Positions 1 through 9,160 of a stretch of DNA of 64,000 nucleotides are shown in pieces. The stretch's first letter is position 1, and every line of letters starts with the position of its first letter. Source of the DNA: Microvirga antarctica (GTDB lineage: Bacteria; Pseudomonadota; Alphaproteobacteria; Rhizobiales; Beijerinckiaceae); the NCBI RefSeq assembly GCF_017921815.1, contig NZ_JAGEMM010000002.1, forward strand, positions 186,001 through 250,000. Direction: 5' to 3'. Below the pieces are notes generated by a model that saw only the letters and a program-made list of their open reading frames with translations, did not search any database and was not told the DNA's origin. A program made the position numbers and the translations under genes.

Positions 1-1119
1 ACCGCCGCTTCCACCCCCGCGCCCAACCCCGCCCCCGCTTCTGCCAAGGATCCGGCCCCCCCGGCGGTCGTCGCTGCGGCCCCGAAGGCGCCGGCTGACG
101 CGGTCCCGCCCAGTTTCGATATCGTCCGGGTCGAGCCGAATGGCGAAAGCGTCATCGCCGGGCGGGCGACGCCGGGCGCGACCATCGAGTTGCTGCGCAA
201 CGATCAGGTGCATGCGCGCACGGTCGCGGACGGGTCCGGCCTGTTCGCCCTCACGCCGCCGCCGCTGCCCACCGGCTCCCACAAGGTCGTGCTGCAATCC
301 ATCGCACCCGACGGCAACCGTCAGCGCTCCAAGGAATCCGTGACCGTCGAGATCAACGGAACCACACGCCCGCTCGTGGCCCTGACTGCGCCCGACAAGC
401 CAACTGTTCTGTTGTCCAATCCCGAGCCGATGCCGGCCAAGGCCGCCGAGGCGACGCCGGGCCAGAACGGGCCGCAGCAGCAGGCGAGCGCCAACGGCCC
501 CGGCAATGGCAATTCTGCCGCGAGCCAGGGTGCGCGTGCGGACATCAAGATCATGAGCGTCGAATCGGAGGAGGGGAAACTTTACGTCTCCGGCGAGGCC
601 GCTCCCGGCGCTACCGTGCGCCTCTACCTCAACGAGAGCTTCATCGCGCCCGGCGGGGCAGGCGGCGACGGCAGGCTCTCCTTCGCCATCGCCAGCGGCG
701 TGAAGCCCGGCGAATACCGGGTCCGCCTCGACGACGTCGATCCTGTCTCGGGACAGGTCAAGTCCCGGGCCGAGGTCGGCTACAACGTTCCGGCCCTCGT
801 AGCCCAGGCCTCGCCCGCCCCGGCTACGCCGGCGCCGGGCGCTTCCGAACCGGTCGCGCCTGGGGCCGCAGCCCGGGTCGCGGCCGCACCCGCCATCCCG
901 CAGGATCTGCCGCCGAACACCGTCGTCATTCCCAATATCGACACGGCCATCGTATCGCGCGGCGACAGTCTCTGGCGCATCAGCCAGCGGATCTACGGAC
1001 GCGGCTACCGCTATACGGTGATCTACGGCGCCAACCAGACCCAGATCCGCAATCCGAACCTGATCTATCCGGGACAGATTTTTGTCCTGCCCAGCGATCA
1101 GGTGCAGAACACCAACTGA
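1..1119 (+). CDS. LysM domain protein (5' end outside window)
   Basis: The reading frame is open from the first base of the window, so the N-terminus is missing; 372 codons are visible. The visible part starts with an Ala/Pro-rich linker, then has two related Ig-like modules of about 75 residues each (around codons 38-115 and 180-260, both with a G-x-A-x-PGAT motif), another Ala/Pro-rich linker and a C-terminal LysM domain (about codons 315-365, with the typical RGDSLWRIS and IRNPNLIYPGQ segments). LysM binds peptidoglycan, so an envelope location is likely, but the signal peptide cannot be checked. The call for LysM is firm; the function beyond wall binding is not known. Confidence 0.85.
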   Translation, partial: TAASTPAPNPAPASAKDPAPPAVVAAAPKAPADAVPPSFDIVRVEPNGESVIAGRATPGATIELLRNDQVHARTVADGSGLFALTPPPLPTGSHKVVLQSIAPDGNRQRSKESVTVEINGTTRPLVALTAPDKPTVLLSNPEPMPAKAAEATPGQNGPQQQASANGPGNGNSAASQGARADIKIMSVESEEGKLYVSGEAAPGATVRLYLNESFIAPGGAGGDGRLSFAIASGVKPGEYRVRLDDVDPVSGQVKSRAEVGYNVPALVAQASPAPATPAPGASEPVAPGAAARVAAAPAIPQDLPPNTVVIPNIDTAIVSRGDSLWRISQRIYGRGYRYTVIYGANQTQIRNPNLIYPGQIFVLPSDQVQNTN

Positions 1120-1198
1120 GCGGACTGCAAATGCCGGGGTGAATTCCTCCGGACAATCGCCTATATGCACTCCGATACTTTGATCGGATTCTAAGCTG

Positions 1199-3124
1199 AT
1201 GTCCCCGCCCAAGGCGGCGCCCGCGAACCCCGCGGACGCAAAACCCACACCCAGTCTCGTTGCGACGATCTCCAAATTGTGGCCCTATCTGTGGCCGCAT
1301 GGACGTCCCGATCTTCAGAGGCGGGTGTTTCTGGCCTTTGGCCTGCTGCTGATCGCCAAGGGCGTCACCATGGTGACGCCGTTCGCCTTCAAGTGGACGA
1401 CCGATGCCCTGGTGGCGGTAACGTCCGGCCTGCGCGCGGGCACGACGATTGAACAGGCGGTCACCAGCGGCTCGTGGATCTGGCAGGCGCCGATCCTGCT
1501 GACCGTGATCTATGGCATCAGCCGCATCATCATGGCGGTCCTCACGCAGGTGCGGGACGGGTTGTTTGCCAAGGTGGCGATGCATGCGGTGCGCAAGCTC
1601 GCGATGCAGACCTTCGAGCACATGCACCGGTTGTCCCTGCGCTTCCACCTCGAGCGAAAGACCGGCGGCCTCACGCGCGTGCTGGAACGGGGGCGCGAGG
1701 GCATCGAGGAATTGTCCCGGCTCGTCGTGCTGACCCTGCTTCCGACGATCGTCGAATTCTGCCTCGTCATGGGCATCCTGGCGTGGGAATTCGACTGGAC
1801 CTACTCGGCCGTCGTCCTGGCGATGGTGATCGTCTACCTCGCCTATACCTATCAGGCGACGCGCTGGCGCATGTCGATCCGCCGGCGCATGAACGATTCG
1901 GACACGGATGCCAACACCAAGGCCGTGGACTCGCTGCTCAACTACGAGACCGTCAAGTATTTCGGCGCCGAGGCCCGCGAGGCCATGCGCTACGACAAGT
2001 CGATGGAGCGCTACGAAAAGGCCTCCACCGAAACCTATACGTCGCTGGCCGTCCTCAATGCCGGTCAGGCGATCATTTTTTCCATCGGCATGACCGTCGT
2101 GATGGTGCTGGCCGCCCGCGACATCATGGCCGGCCGGGTGTCGATCGGCAGCTTCGTGCTCGTCAACGCTATGCTGGTGCAGCTCTACATCCCGCTCAAC
2201 CTGATGGGCATGCTCTACCGTGAGATCAAACAGGCTCTGATCGACATCGACGACATGTTCGAAATCCTCGAGCGCAATCCCGAGATCCAGGACAAGCCGA
2301 ATGCCAAGCCGCTTCAGATCACGCAGGGCATCGTGCGGTTCGACGACGTGCATTTCTCCTACAACCCCGATCGCGAGATCCTCAAAGGCGTGAGTTTCGA
2401 AGTTCCGGCCGGTCATACGATCGCGATCGTGGGTCCCTCCGGGGCCGGCAAGTCGACGATCTCGCGCCTGCTGTTCCGGTTCTACGAGCCTTCGCGCGGG
2501 CGGATCCTCATCGACGGCCAGGACATCTCGCAGGTCCAGCAGGCCTCGCTCAGGCGGGCCATCGGCATGGTGCCGCAGGATACGGTGCTGTTCAACGACA
2601 CGATTGGCTACAACGTCCAGTACGGCCGCTGGGATGCGGCGGCCGAAGAGGTGCGGGAAGCCTCGCGCCTTGCCCAGATCGACCGGGTCATCGCCTATCT
2701 GCCAGAGGGCTATGAGACGGCTGTCGGCGAACGTGGGCTCAAGCTGTCCGGCGGCGAGAAACAGCGCGTGGCGATTGCCCGCACCATCCTGAAGGGACCG
2801 CCAATCCTGGTGCTCGACGAGGCCACCTCCGCGCTTGATTCCTTCACCGAGAAGGAAATCCAGGATGCGCTCGATCGCGTCAGCGAAGGCCGGACGACCC
2901 TTGTGATCGCCCACCGGCTGTCCACGATTATCGGGGCAGATGAGATCATCGTGCTCGATCACGGCAAAATCTCGGAGCGCGGCACCCACACGAGCCTTCT
3001 GGCCGCAGGCGGCGTCTATGCCAGCATGTGGAACCGTCAGCGGGAGGCCGAGGAAGCGCGCCAAACACTGAAGCGCACGGAGGAGGAGGAACGCAGCCTC
3101 CTGGCCAATGCGGTGGCGAACTGA
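1199..3124 (+). CDS. ABCB-type ABC exporter (fused membrane and ATPase domains), Atm1/HMT1-like
   Basis: A 641-residue half-transporter with an N-terminal six-helix membrane domain (about residues 45-340) and a C-terminal ATPase. Visible ATPase motifs are Walker A GPSGAGKST near residue 411, signature LSGGE near 516, Walker B ILVLDEATS near 535 and the H-loop IAHRLS near 570. The extra N-terminal segment and the long membrane domain resemble the Atm1/ABCB7/HMT1 branch, whose members export glutathione- or sulfur-containing compounds and metal conjugates across the inner membrane. It probably works as a homodimer. It lies 80 bases after the LysM gene and shortly before psd. The exact substrate is an inference from family resemblance only. 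Confidence 0.9.
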   Translation: MSPPKAAPANPADAKPTPSLVATISKLWPYLWPHGRPDLQRRVFLAFGLLLIAKGVTMVTPFAFKWTTDALVAVTSGLRAGTTIEQAVTSGSWIWQAPILLTVIYGISRIIMAVLTQVRDGLFAKVAMHAVRKLAMQTFEHMHRLSLRFHLERKTGGLTRVLERGREGIEELSRLVVLTLLPTIVEFCLVMGILAWEFDWTYSAVVLAMVIVYLAYTYQATRWRMSIRRRMNDSDTDANTKAVDSLLNYETVKYFGAEAREAMRYDKSMERYEKASTETYTSLAVLNAGQAIIFSIGMTVVMVLAARDIMAGRVSIGSFVLVNAMLVQLYIPLNLMGMLYREIKQALIDIDDMFEILERNPEIQDKPNAKPLQITQGIVRFDDVHFSYNPDREILKGVSFEVPAGHTIAIVGPSGAGKSTISRLLFRFYEPSRGRILIDGQDISQVQQASLRRAIGMVPQDTVLFNDTIGYNVQYGRWDAAAEEVREASRLAQIDRVIAYLPEGYETAVGERGLKLSGGEKQRVAIARTILKGPPILVLDEATSALDSFTEKEIQDALDRVSEGRTTLVIAHRLSTIIGADEIIVLDHGKISERGTHTSLLAAGGVYASMWNRQREAEEARQTLKRTEEEERSLLANAVAN

Positions 3125-3193
3125 CCGCCTCACGGGTTGACGGGAGCCTCAGCCCCTGCCATCCCCCAAGCGCAACAGAGGCTTAGCGACTTC

Positions 3194-3895
3194 ATGAGCG
3201 ACATTCTCGACTCGATCCGCAAGACCGTGGTTCCCATCCACAAGGAGGGCTACGTCTTCATCGTCATCGCGTTGGTGGCGACGATCCTCCTGGGCAGCCT
3301 GTGGTCGCCGCTCTTCTGGATCGGCGGAATCCTCACCGTCTGGGTGTGTTATTTCTTCCGCGATCCGCCACGCGTGACGCCGGTGCGGGACGGCCTCGTC
3401 GTGTCGCCGGCCGATGGCCGGGTAAGCCTGATCACCACGGCCATTCCGCCGGTCGAGCTCGATCTTCCGCCCGAACCGATGACGCGCATCTCCGTCTTCA
3501 TGAACGTGTTCGATTGCCATGTGAACCGGTCGCCGGTCGCCGGCCGCATCACCCAGATCCTCTATACGCCCGGGCTGTTCCTCAATGCGGAGCTGGACAA
3601 GGCGAGCGACGACAACGAGCGCAACGCCCTCGTGATCGATACCGGCCGCGTCAAGATCGGCGTCGTGCAGATCGCAGGCCTCGTGGCCCGCCGCATCGTC
3701 TCCTTCGTCAAGACCGGCGATGCGCTGACGACCGGCGAGCGCTTCGGCCTGATCCGGTTCGGCTCCCGTCTCGACATCTATGTGCCGCTGTCCACCCAGG
3801 TGCTGGTGGGCCTCGGGCAGACGGCCATTGCGGGCGAAACCGTTCTGGCCGACCTCGATGCGAAGGCGCCCGGCCGCCAGTTCCGGGCGGGCTAG
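3194..3895 (+). CDS. psd: Phosphatidylserine decarboxylase
   Basis: Decarboxylates phosphatidylserine to phosphatidylethanolamine at the inner membrane. With the ATG chosen here the protein has 233 residues, the usual length of the short alphaproteobacterial form, and begins [20 protein letters not shown], matching the family start. An in-frame TTG 57 bases upstream would add 19 residues that do not look conserved. Two hydrophobic segments near the N-terminus anchor it. The self-cleavage site is in RFGSRLD; cleavage before Ser191 would create the pyruvoyl group of the small alpha chain. It is followed by pssA, which makes its substrate, so the two enzymes form one pathway step pair. Confidence 0.95.
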   Translation: MSDILDSIRKTVVPIHKEGYVFIVIALVATILLGSLWSPLFWIGGILTVWVCYFFRDPPRVTPVRDGLVVSPADGRVSLITTAIPPVELDLPPEPMTRISVFMNVFDCHVNRSPVAGRITQILYTPGLFLNAELDKASDDNERNALVIDTGRVKIGVVQIAGLVARRIVSFVKTGDALTTGERFGLIRFGSRLDIYVPLSTQVLVGLGQTAIAGETVLADLDAKAPGRQFRAG

Positions 3896-3954
3896 CGCGT
3901 TGGCCGCGTCGAGGCGTCCTTGCCGGTCGGACGGTCAACCTCTAGAATCCTGTC

Positions 3955-4788
3955 ATGAGTGACCTTTTTCCTCCCTTCGCGCCCGATCCGGATGAGCCGC
4001 GCAAGCGGCTGTTCAAGCCCGTGCCGTTTCGGGTCATCGTCCCCAACATCATCACGCTGATTGCGCTCTGTCTGGGTCTGACCGCCATCCGGCTGGCTTT
4101 CGAGGGAAAGTTCGAGCCGGCTGTGATCGCGATCGTGGCGGCAGCGGTCCTCGACGGGGTGGACGGGCGGATCGCGCGCCTTTTGAAGGGCACATCGCGC
4201 TTTGGCGCCGAACTCGATTCGCTCGCCGACTTCGTCAATTTCGGTGTCACGCCGGCGTTGATTCTCTACAGCTTCATCCTCAATGAACTGAAGGCGCTGG
4301 GCTGGATCGCGGTTCTGGTGTTCGCCATCGCGATGGTTCTCCGGCTTGCCCGCTTCAACGTGATGCTGGACGATCCCAACCGGCCGGAATGGCAGAAGAA
4401 CTTCTTCACCGGCATGCCGGCGCCAGCTGGCGCGGTCACGTCCCTGCTGCCGCTCTACCTGTCGTTCCTCGGCGTGCCCATGGAGGCCGCAGCAGCCCCC
4501 GTGGTGCTGGTCTACCTGCTGGGCCTTGCTTTCCTCATGGTCTCGACGATCCCGGTCTATTCCGGCAAGACTCTGGGCAAATCCGTGCCGCGCCATTGGG
4601 TTCTTCCAATCTTCGTCCTGTCGGTGGCGGGCTTCGGGCTCCTCGTCAGCTTCCCGTTCGAGGTGCTGACCGGGATCACGCTGATCTTCCTTGGCACCAT
4701 ACCCCTGGGTGTCATGAAATATCGCCGGCTCGAACGCGAGCATGCAGCGCGTCTGCCGGAGCCTGTCGTGCCGCCCCCCCATATGTAA
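3955..4788 (+). CDS. pssA: CDP-diacylglycerol-serine O-phosphatidyltransferase
   Basis: Makes phosphatidylserine from CDP-diacylglycerol and serine. The 277-residue membrane protein carries the full CDP-alcohol phosphotransferase signature D-G-x2-A-R-x8-G-x3-D-x3-D at residues 70-92 (D70, G71, A74, R75, G84, D88, D92). Several hydrophobic helices follow. It lies 59 bases after psd, the gene for the next enzyme of the pathway, an arrangement common in alphaproteobacteria. The product is the integral membrane type rather than the peripheral PssA type of E. coli. Confidence 0.95.
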   Translation: MSDLFPPFAPDPDEPRKRLFKPVPFRVIVPNIITLIALCLGLTAIRLAFEGKFEPAVIAIVAAAVLDGVDGRIARLLKGTSRFGAELDSLADFVNFGVTPALILYSFILNELKALGWIAVLVFAIAMVLRLARFNVMLDDPNRPEWQKNFFTGMPAPAGAVTSLLPLYLSFLGVPMEAAAAPVVLVYLLGLAFLMVSTIPVYSGKTLGKSVPRHWVLPIFVLSVAGFGLLVSFPFEVLTGITLIFLGTIPLGVMKYRRLEREHAARLPEPVVPPPHM

Positions 4789-4862
4789 GGGCCGTGACGC
4801 ACGGCGCGGGACGCCGTATTGTCCCGTGAGACGATCAACACGACGAGATCTGGAGACTTTTA

Positions 4863-5513
4863 GTGGCGTCCTCTTCTGAGATGGCTTCGACGAGCTGGCG
4901 GCCGAAGCTCGTGCTGGCCTCGGCCTCGCCACGGCGCCTCGCCCTGCTGCAGCAGGGCGGCATCGAGCCTGATGCCCTGTTGCCGGCCGATGTGGACGAG
5001 ACCCCGCACAGATCCGAGAATCCCCGCCAGCTCGCCAAGCGTCTGGCGCGGGAAAAGGCTGAGGTTGCCCGGAAGGCCGCGCGGCACGATCCCGATCTGC
5101 GCGAGGCCTTCATCCTGTCCGCCGACACGGTGGTGGTGGCCGGCGGGCGCATTCTGCCCAAGGCAGAGGTGGTGGATGAGGCAGCGGCCTGCCTGCGGCT
5201 TCTCTCCGGCCGGGCGCACCGGGTTTACACCGCCATCTGCCTCGTCACGCCCAAGGATGTCATCCGCGAGCGACTGGTGGAGACGCGGGTGCGATTCAAG
5301 CGCCTGTCGAAGGAAGAGTTCGAGCGCTATCTCGCTTCCGGCGAATGGCGCGGCAAGGCTGGCGGCTATGCCATCCAGGGGCTTGCCGGCACCTTTGTGA
5401 TCAAGCTCGTCGGGTCCTATTCCAATGTCGTCGGCCTGCCGCTCTACGAGACTGTCGCCCTGCTCGACGGCGAGGGTTTCCCCGTGCGGTTCAGCTGGCT
5501 GAACGCCGCCTAG
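4863..5513 (+). CDS. maf: Maf family nucleoside triphosphate pyrophosphatase
   Basis: Maf proteins hydrolyse non-canonical or modified nucleoside triphosphates to monophosphates and have been linked to septum inhibition. The 216-residue protein has the SxSPRR motif at residues 20-25 (SASPRR), the acidic SADTVV motif and the [15 protein letters not shown] block. The GTG start is preferred because GGAG at 4852-4855 sits seven bases before it; an in-frame ATG six codons later has no better site. The stop lies 17 bases before yacG. This maf-yacG-tRNA-Phe order is typical for Hyphomicrobiales, though infA, often next to maf, is replaced here by pssA. Confidence 0.93.
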   Translation: MASSSEMASTSWRPKLVLASASPRRLALLQQGGIEPDALLPADVDETPHRSENPRQLAKRLAREKAEVARKAARHDPDLREAFILSADTVVVAGGRILPKAEVVDEAAACLRLLSGRAHRVYTAICLVTPKDVIRERLVETRVRFKRLSKEEFERYLASGEWRGKAGGYAIQGLAGTFVIKLVGSYSNVVGLPLYETVALLDGEGFPVRFSWLNAA

Positions 5514-5530
5514 AGGATGCGCCTGCGCCC

Positions 5531-5743
5531 ATGAAAACCCCCGCCAAGCCCGCCAACCAGAACGACCCGGTCATTCCGGCCGAAACCTGCCCGACCTGTG
5601 GCCAGGCGGCCACCATCGCGTACCGGCCCTTCTGTTCGAAGCGCTGCGCCGACGTCGATCTCAACCGCTGGCTCACCGGCCGCTACGCCATTCCGACCGT
5701 CGAGGGCGACGGCGAAAAAGCCGACGACGCGGCCGACGAATAG
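5531..5743 (+). CDS. yacG: DNA gyrase inhibitor YacG
   Basis: A 70-residue zinc-binding protein. Cysteines C20, C23, C35 and C39 (CPTCG and FCSKRC) form the single zinc site of the YacG family; the DLNRWLTGRYAIP segment after it is also typical. In E. coli YacG binds the GyrB C-terminal region and blocks DNA binding. The C-terminal tail is acidic. It follows maf by 17 bases and is probably co-transcribed. ATG start at the only sensible position before the zinc motif. Confidence 0.93.
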   Translation: MKTPAKPANQNDPVIPAETCPTCGQAATIAYRPFCSKRCADVDLNRWLTGRYAIPTVEGDGEKADDAADE

Positions 5744-5849
5744 CCTTGAGCTTTTTCCACCATCAGCCCCCGAACAGCGCTGGACAGAAGCCCCGTCGCT
5801 GACTATACAACCGGCCTCCAACGCACACGGCTCACCGCCGTCCGTGTCC

Positions 5850-5925
5850 GCCCAGGTAGCTCAGTTGGTAGAGCATGCGACTGAAAATCGCAGTGTCACT
5901 GGTTCGATTCCAGTCCTGGGCACCA
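5850..5925 (+). tRNA. tRNA-Phe (GAA)
   Basis: A complete 76-base cloverleaf with encoded CCA. The acceptor pair is GCCCAGG / CCTGGGC, the anticodon stem TGCGA / TCGCA encloses the loop CTGAAAA with anticodon GAA, and the T arm contains GGTTCGATTCC. No intron. Confidence 0.98.
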
Positions 5926-6604
5926 CACCTTTTCCCAAAAAAGCGGCTGTCTTCGGCGACTTACCGATCCGGGTGAATCGCTTTCAACCCCGGCGACAGA
6001 TGGGCCCGGTGGCCTTGGGCTGAGGGTGTGGGCGGCTTGCGGTTAAAAGTCGTAATGCCGCTCCGTCGCGCGGAACATGACGGCGCGAATGCCCTTGCCG
6101 CGCCTCGGCGACTTGACAGCGATTGCGGATAAATGGCGACATAGGTTGCGAGCTGGATCAGGGACAATGACGAAAAACGCTTCAAATGTCGTGGGATGGC
6201 TTGTCCTGATCAGCGGATTGGCGCTGTTCGCCTGGCTCCTCGCGCCGTATCTGGTGTAGCGGCGGAATGGGCCGCCCGCCATGGCGCGCCACAGCTCGAG
6301 ATCATTGCCTGCGAGGGCGATGATCCGTCTGTTTGCCCGAGGCCGCCAAGGACGAGAGCGCAGGCAGGACCACGAACGCGCGGGTGCTGACCGGTTAGCA
6401 TGACGTCGTTTACCCCTGTCCAGAGACCGCGCAAGTCCGTGGAGGATCGACTGACGTTGCCAGACATTTCGCTTGATCTTCGAGGATCGGGCCCGTATCC
6501 CGACCCACGCGGAGCGCGTTGAAGGCCCTTGTCGCAGCTGTGCTGCGTGGGCGCGTGTCTTGGCCAGACAGATCGCGGCATTCGCGTTGCCCAGGGAGAG
6601 TCGC
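5926..6604. other. Mostly non-coding interval
   Basis: About 680 bases between tRNA-Phe and a small lipoprotein gene. The only reading frame with protein character is a very short membrane peptide listed separately at 6167-6259. Long antisense frames here have the composition of shadows. No repeat or convincing terminator was seen. Confidence 0.5.
6167..6259 (+). CDS. Possible 30-residue single-pass membrane peptide
   Basis: The peptide MTKNASNVVGWLVLISGLAL continues into a hydrophobic segment and ends APYLV, so almost its whole length is one transmembrane helix. A weak purine stretch (GGATCAGGG) precedes the ATG. Such short membrane peptides are common in alphaproteobacteria, but nothing beyond the hydrophobic pattern supports it. 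Confidence 0.3.
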   Translation: MTKNASNVVGWLVLISGLALFAWLLAPYLV

Positions 6605-6730
6605 ATGACACGTCTGCTTCGTATTATGGCCGTCATCGGCGTCGGGCTCCTCGCCACGGCATGCGATAAATGCGGCAACTCCAACTTCAACACGCCGAAA
6701 TTCTGCGGCGATACCCAGCCGCGCAATTAG
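6605..6730 (+). CDS. Small lipoprotein, 41 residues
   Basis: Starts MTRLLRIMAVIGVGLLATAC: a positively charged start, a hydrophobic core and a lipobox-like LLATAC with the lipid-accepting cysteine at residue 20. Only 21 residues follow, with further cysteines at 23 and 34, so the mature product is a tiny Cys-containing peptide on the membrane. GGGAG at 6594-6598 is a good ribosome binding site six bases before the ATG. Function unknown; possibly related in type to entericidin-like small lipoproteins, but no sequence match is claimed. Confidence 0.6.
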   Translation: MTRLLRIMAVIGVGLLATACDKCGNSNFNTPKFCGDTQPRN

Positions 6731-6840
6731 TAGGCTTTCTCCAAGGCCTTCGCTTTCTCCAGGGCCCTCGCTTTTCCTGCAGGCGCTCTAGGTACTGGCA
6801 GGATCAATCCGTCCGGGCGGACCTGTTCAGGAGCCTATCG

Positions 6841-7560
6841 TTGCCAGTGCCGTTTCAAATCTCTGACGAGCCCTTTCGCGCCGTCGTTATCGGGGCGAGC
6901 GGCGGCATCGGCGCGGCGCTCGTGGAGCGCCTTCGCCACGACGGCGTTGCCGTCTCGGGTCTGTCTCGCTCGGCGTCGGGTGCGTCTCATCTCGATCTGG
7001 AGGATGAGGAAAGCATCGCGGCAGCGGCGGCAGGTTTCAAAGGCGGCGATCCGGTTCGCCTCGTCATTCTGGCGACCGGGATCCTCCATGACGGCGAGGA
7101 CATGCCCGAAAAGGCGTACCGGCAGCTTGATCCGGACAGCCTTTCCAAATCATTCCGGATCAATGCGATCGGTCCGGCTCTGGTGGCCAAGCATTTCCTG
7201 CCGCTTCTTCCCAGGAAAGGGCGCGCCGTCCTTGCGGTTCTGTCTGCGCGGGTCGGCAGCATCGCCGACAACCGGCTGGGCGGATGGTACGGGTATCGGG
7301 CGTCCAAGGCCGCGCTCAACCAACTCGTGCGGACGGCCGCCATCGAGCTTGCGCGACAAAAGCCGGAGGCTCTCTGCGTCTCCCTTCATCCGGGCACCGT
7401 GGCGACCGCGCTGAGTGCGCCGTTTCGCAGCGGTGTGGCGCCGGAAAAGCTTTTTACAGCCGAAGAATCCGCCGATCACCTTCTCGCCGTCTTGAGCAAT
7501 CTCCGTGCGGCCGATAGCGGCGGATTTTTCGCCTGGGACGGCACCCGCATCGCGTTCTGA
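6841..7560 (+). CDS. Short-chain dehydrogenase/reductase (SDR)
   Basis: A 239-residue SDR. The nucleotide-binding motif GASGGIG lies near residue 19-25, the catalytic tyrosine-lysine pair is in the GYRASKAAL segment and a conserved proline-glycine turn LHPGTVAT follows. The family shape matches C-factor/CsgA-like SDRs acting on unknown small substrates. The start is taken as TTG because AGGAG at 6829-6833 sits seven bases before it; an in-frame GTG two codons later is the alternative. The gene converges on the L,D-transpeptidase gene, with a terminator between. Confidence 0.85.
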   Translation: MPVPFQISDEPFRAVVIGASGGIGAALVERLRHDGVAVSGLSRSASGASHLDLEDEESIAAAAAGFKGGDPVRLVILATGILHDGEDMPEKAYRQLDPDSLSKSFRINAIGPALVAKHFLPLLPRKGRAVLAVLSARVGSIADNRLGGWYGYRASKAALNQLVRTAAIELARQKPEALCVSLHPGTVATALSAPFRSGVAPEKLFTAEESADHLLAVLSNLRAADSGGFFAWDGTRIAF

Positions 7561-7561
7561 C

Positions 7562-7596
7562 AAAAAAAGGGAGCCGCCTGCACGGCCGCTCCCTTT
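7562..7596. terminator. Bidirectional terminator hairpin
   Basis: AAAGGGAGC at 7566-7574 pairs perfectly with GCTCCCTTT at 7588-7596, and the loop holds a further GCC/GGC pairing. The seven-A run at 7562-7568 becomes a T run on the minus strand, so it terminates the L,D-transpeptidase transcript best and probably also the converging SDR. Confidence 0.8.
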
Positions 7597-7614
7597 CCGA
7601 GACTGCAGGCGGGC

Positions 7615-8352
7615 TTACAGGCCCTGCATCACCGGTTGCGTGGACGACATCAGCATCGGGTCCTGCATCTGGTTATTCAACACCACGACGGTCGTGCCGA
7701 CGGGCACGCGGTTGAACAGGTCGATGATGTCCTGATTGAACATGCGAATGCAGCCGCTGGACACAGCCGTTCCGATGGATTGCGGCTCCGACGTTCCGTG
7801 GATGCGATAGAGCGTGTCGCGGCCGTCGGCATAGAGATAGAGCGCGCGCGGCCCGAGCGGGTTCTCAAGACCTGCGGGCATGCCGTCGGCCCACTTCTTG
7901 TTGCGGTCCGGCTCGCGACGGATCATGTCGGCGGTAGGCGTCCAGCGCGGCCACATGGCCTTGCGACCCACTGTGGCGCGGCCGCTCCAGGCAAGGCCTT
8001 CCTTGCCGACGCCGATCCCGTAGCGCATGGCGCGGCCATTTTCGCGCACCACGTAGAGGAACCGGTTGGTGGTGTCCACGACGAGCGTGCCAGGCTGCTC
8101 CCGGGTCGGGTAGGCAACCTCCTGCCTGAGGAATTGCGGATCGACCCCAACGAGATCCGTCGCCGGCAGGGAGAACTGCTCCTCGGGGCGCGGGCCGTAC
8201 ATGGCGGCAAACACGGGATCTGGCTGAAGGGCCCGACCTTCGGGCGGTGCCTGAGAGCTGGACACGCAGGCTGCCAGCATGATCGGCATCAGCGTAACGG
8301 CAACGCGAAAGAGGTGACGAAGGGACGCTCGGGAAGACCTGACGGCTGACAT
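7615..8352 (-). CDS. L,D-transpeptidase (YkuD domain) lipoprotein
   Basis: Predicted to form 3-3 cross-links in peptidoglycan or to attach proteins to it. The 245-residue product begins MSAVRSSRASLRHLFRVAVT and has a lipobox ending LAAC with the lipidated cysteine at residue 29. The YkuD domain spans about residues 88-226; the catalytic signature is HGTSEP (H185) with SSGCIRM (Cys201). The ATG at 8352 was chosen because it places the signal sequence at the start; upstream in-frame ATGs would add a non-signal extension. It is a single-gene unit, convergent with the SDR. Confidence 0.93.
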   Translation of the reverse strand: MSAVRSSRASLRHLFRVAVTLMPIMLAACVSSSQAPPEGRALQPDPVFAAMYGPRPEEQFSLPATDLVGVDPQFLRQEVAYPTREQPGTLVVDTTNRFLYVVRENGRAMRYGIGVGKEGLAWSGRATVGRKAMWPRWTPTADMIRREPDRNKKWADGMPAGLENPLGPRALYLYADGRDTLYRIHGTSEPQSIGTAVSSGCIRMFNQDIIDLFNRVPVGTTVVVLNNQMQDPMLMSSTQPVMQGL

Positions 8353-9160
8353 AGTGGGGAACTCGCGGTTTCTTTGTTTTGACGATCGGGCGGGGCATTC
8401 ACTGGTAGACCGGAACCGGTTGATTGCCTCCGCATGGCCGGACGGTGTGGGCGAGGTGGCGGAAATGTGGCGCTCACTCCGTGTAGCGGCGAAGCCACAG
8501 TTTGTGGCGGCCATGTGGCAGTTCAAACCGCGAGGCCGGAACATTGTTCCGGCTGCTGCGCTCACGCTTTCGTGGGCGGGAATTAAGTCAAGGGATGAGT
8601 GGTTGAAGAGGCTGCGCGGCGGGGCAGCGGGGAGTCATCGGACCTGTTCGTGTCCGCTCTGAAAGGGAGGGGCGCACTCGTGCCCAAGCGCTGGACAGCC
8701 GAATAAAGGCCTACCGGGGACGCGACGACTTAAAGGGACGCGATCGTGAAGTTGGCGACTGTGAGGAGAACTGCCAGACCAAAGGCAAGGCCGACCCAGT
8801 CCAAGACCTTGGCCATCCGATCTTCACCGGGACGTCGTCTTACTGAAGTTTCCATTCGCAACTCGCCACCGTAGGTTTTCGTAACGCTGGAGGTTCTATA
8901 CTTGTATAAAGTAAACTTGGCCTTAAGCCAATCATCAGTTGCGGTCGGCCAAATTTATATTTGAAGATGTATATTTTCCTTTAAGGAAGAGAATAATTGT
9001 CGTTGGTGTCATGCGGGTGCGGCGATGGGCCAAGTGGAACAAGCAAACGATCTGAGGAATTGACGGTGCAGGTTTGTTCGCGCCACCGCATTTGCTCTGG
9101 TGTGCGTGCTCACCGCCCCCCTATGATCGACGCTTCCGCCCTCTCGCCCGGCAGTCCCTC
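8353..9160. other. Long intergenic region with one possible small gene
   Basis: About 800 bases between the L,D-transpeptidase and an EEP-family gene. It contains one plausible minus-strand mini-gene (8730-8855) and an A+T-rich stretch around 8885-8990 that is unlike the surrounding sequence and may hold promoters. No repeat or RNA structure could be assigned. Confidence 0.5.
8730..8855 (-). CDS. Possible 41-residue membrane protein
   Basis: The peptide starts METSVRRRPGEDRMAKVLDW and then has one hydrophobic helix (about residues 18-40) up to the stop. A charged N-terminus followed by one helix is a typical small inner-membrane protein pattern. The ribosome binding site is weak; an internal ATG at residue 14 is an alternative. 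No family recognised. Confidence 0.4.
   Translation of the reverse strand: METSVRRRPGEDRMAKVLDWVGLAFGLAVLLTVANFTIASL

Noticed and set aside
980-3133. A 717-codon frame on the minus strand
   Set aside because: It is antisense to the ABCB exporter with all its motifs; the translation is His/Arg/Asp-rich without any domain, the usual mirror of GC-rich coding DNA.
3892-4932. A 346-codon minus-strand frame
   Set aside because: Antisense to pssA and the start of maf; charged low-complexity translation.
6043-6726. A 227-codon minus-strand frame opposite the small lipoprotein
   Set aside because: No family, no binding site, and it covers a better supported plus-strand gene.
8681-8707. A strong AGGGAGG before a GTG codon
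   Set aside because: The frame ends after eight codons; too short to support a peptide gene.
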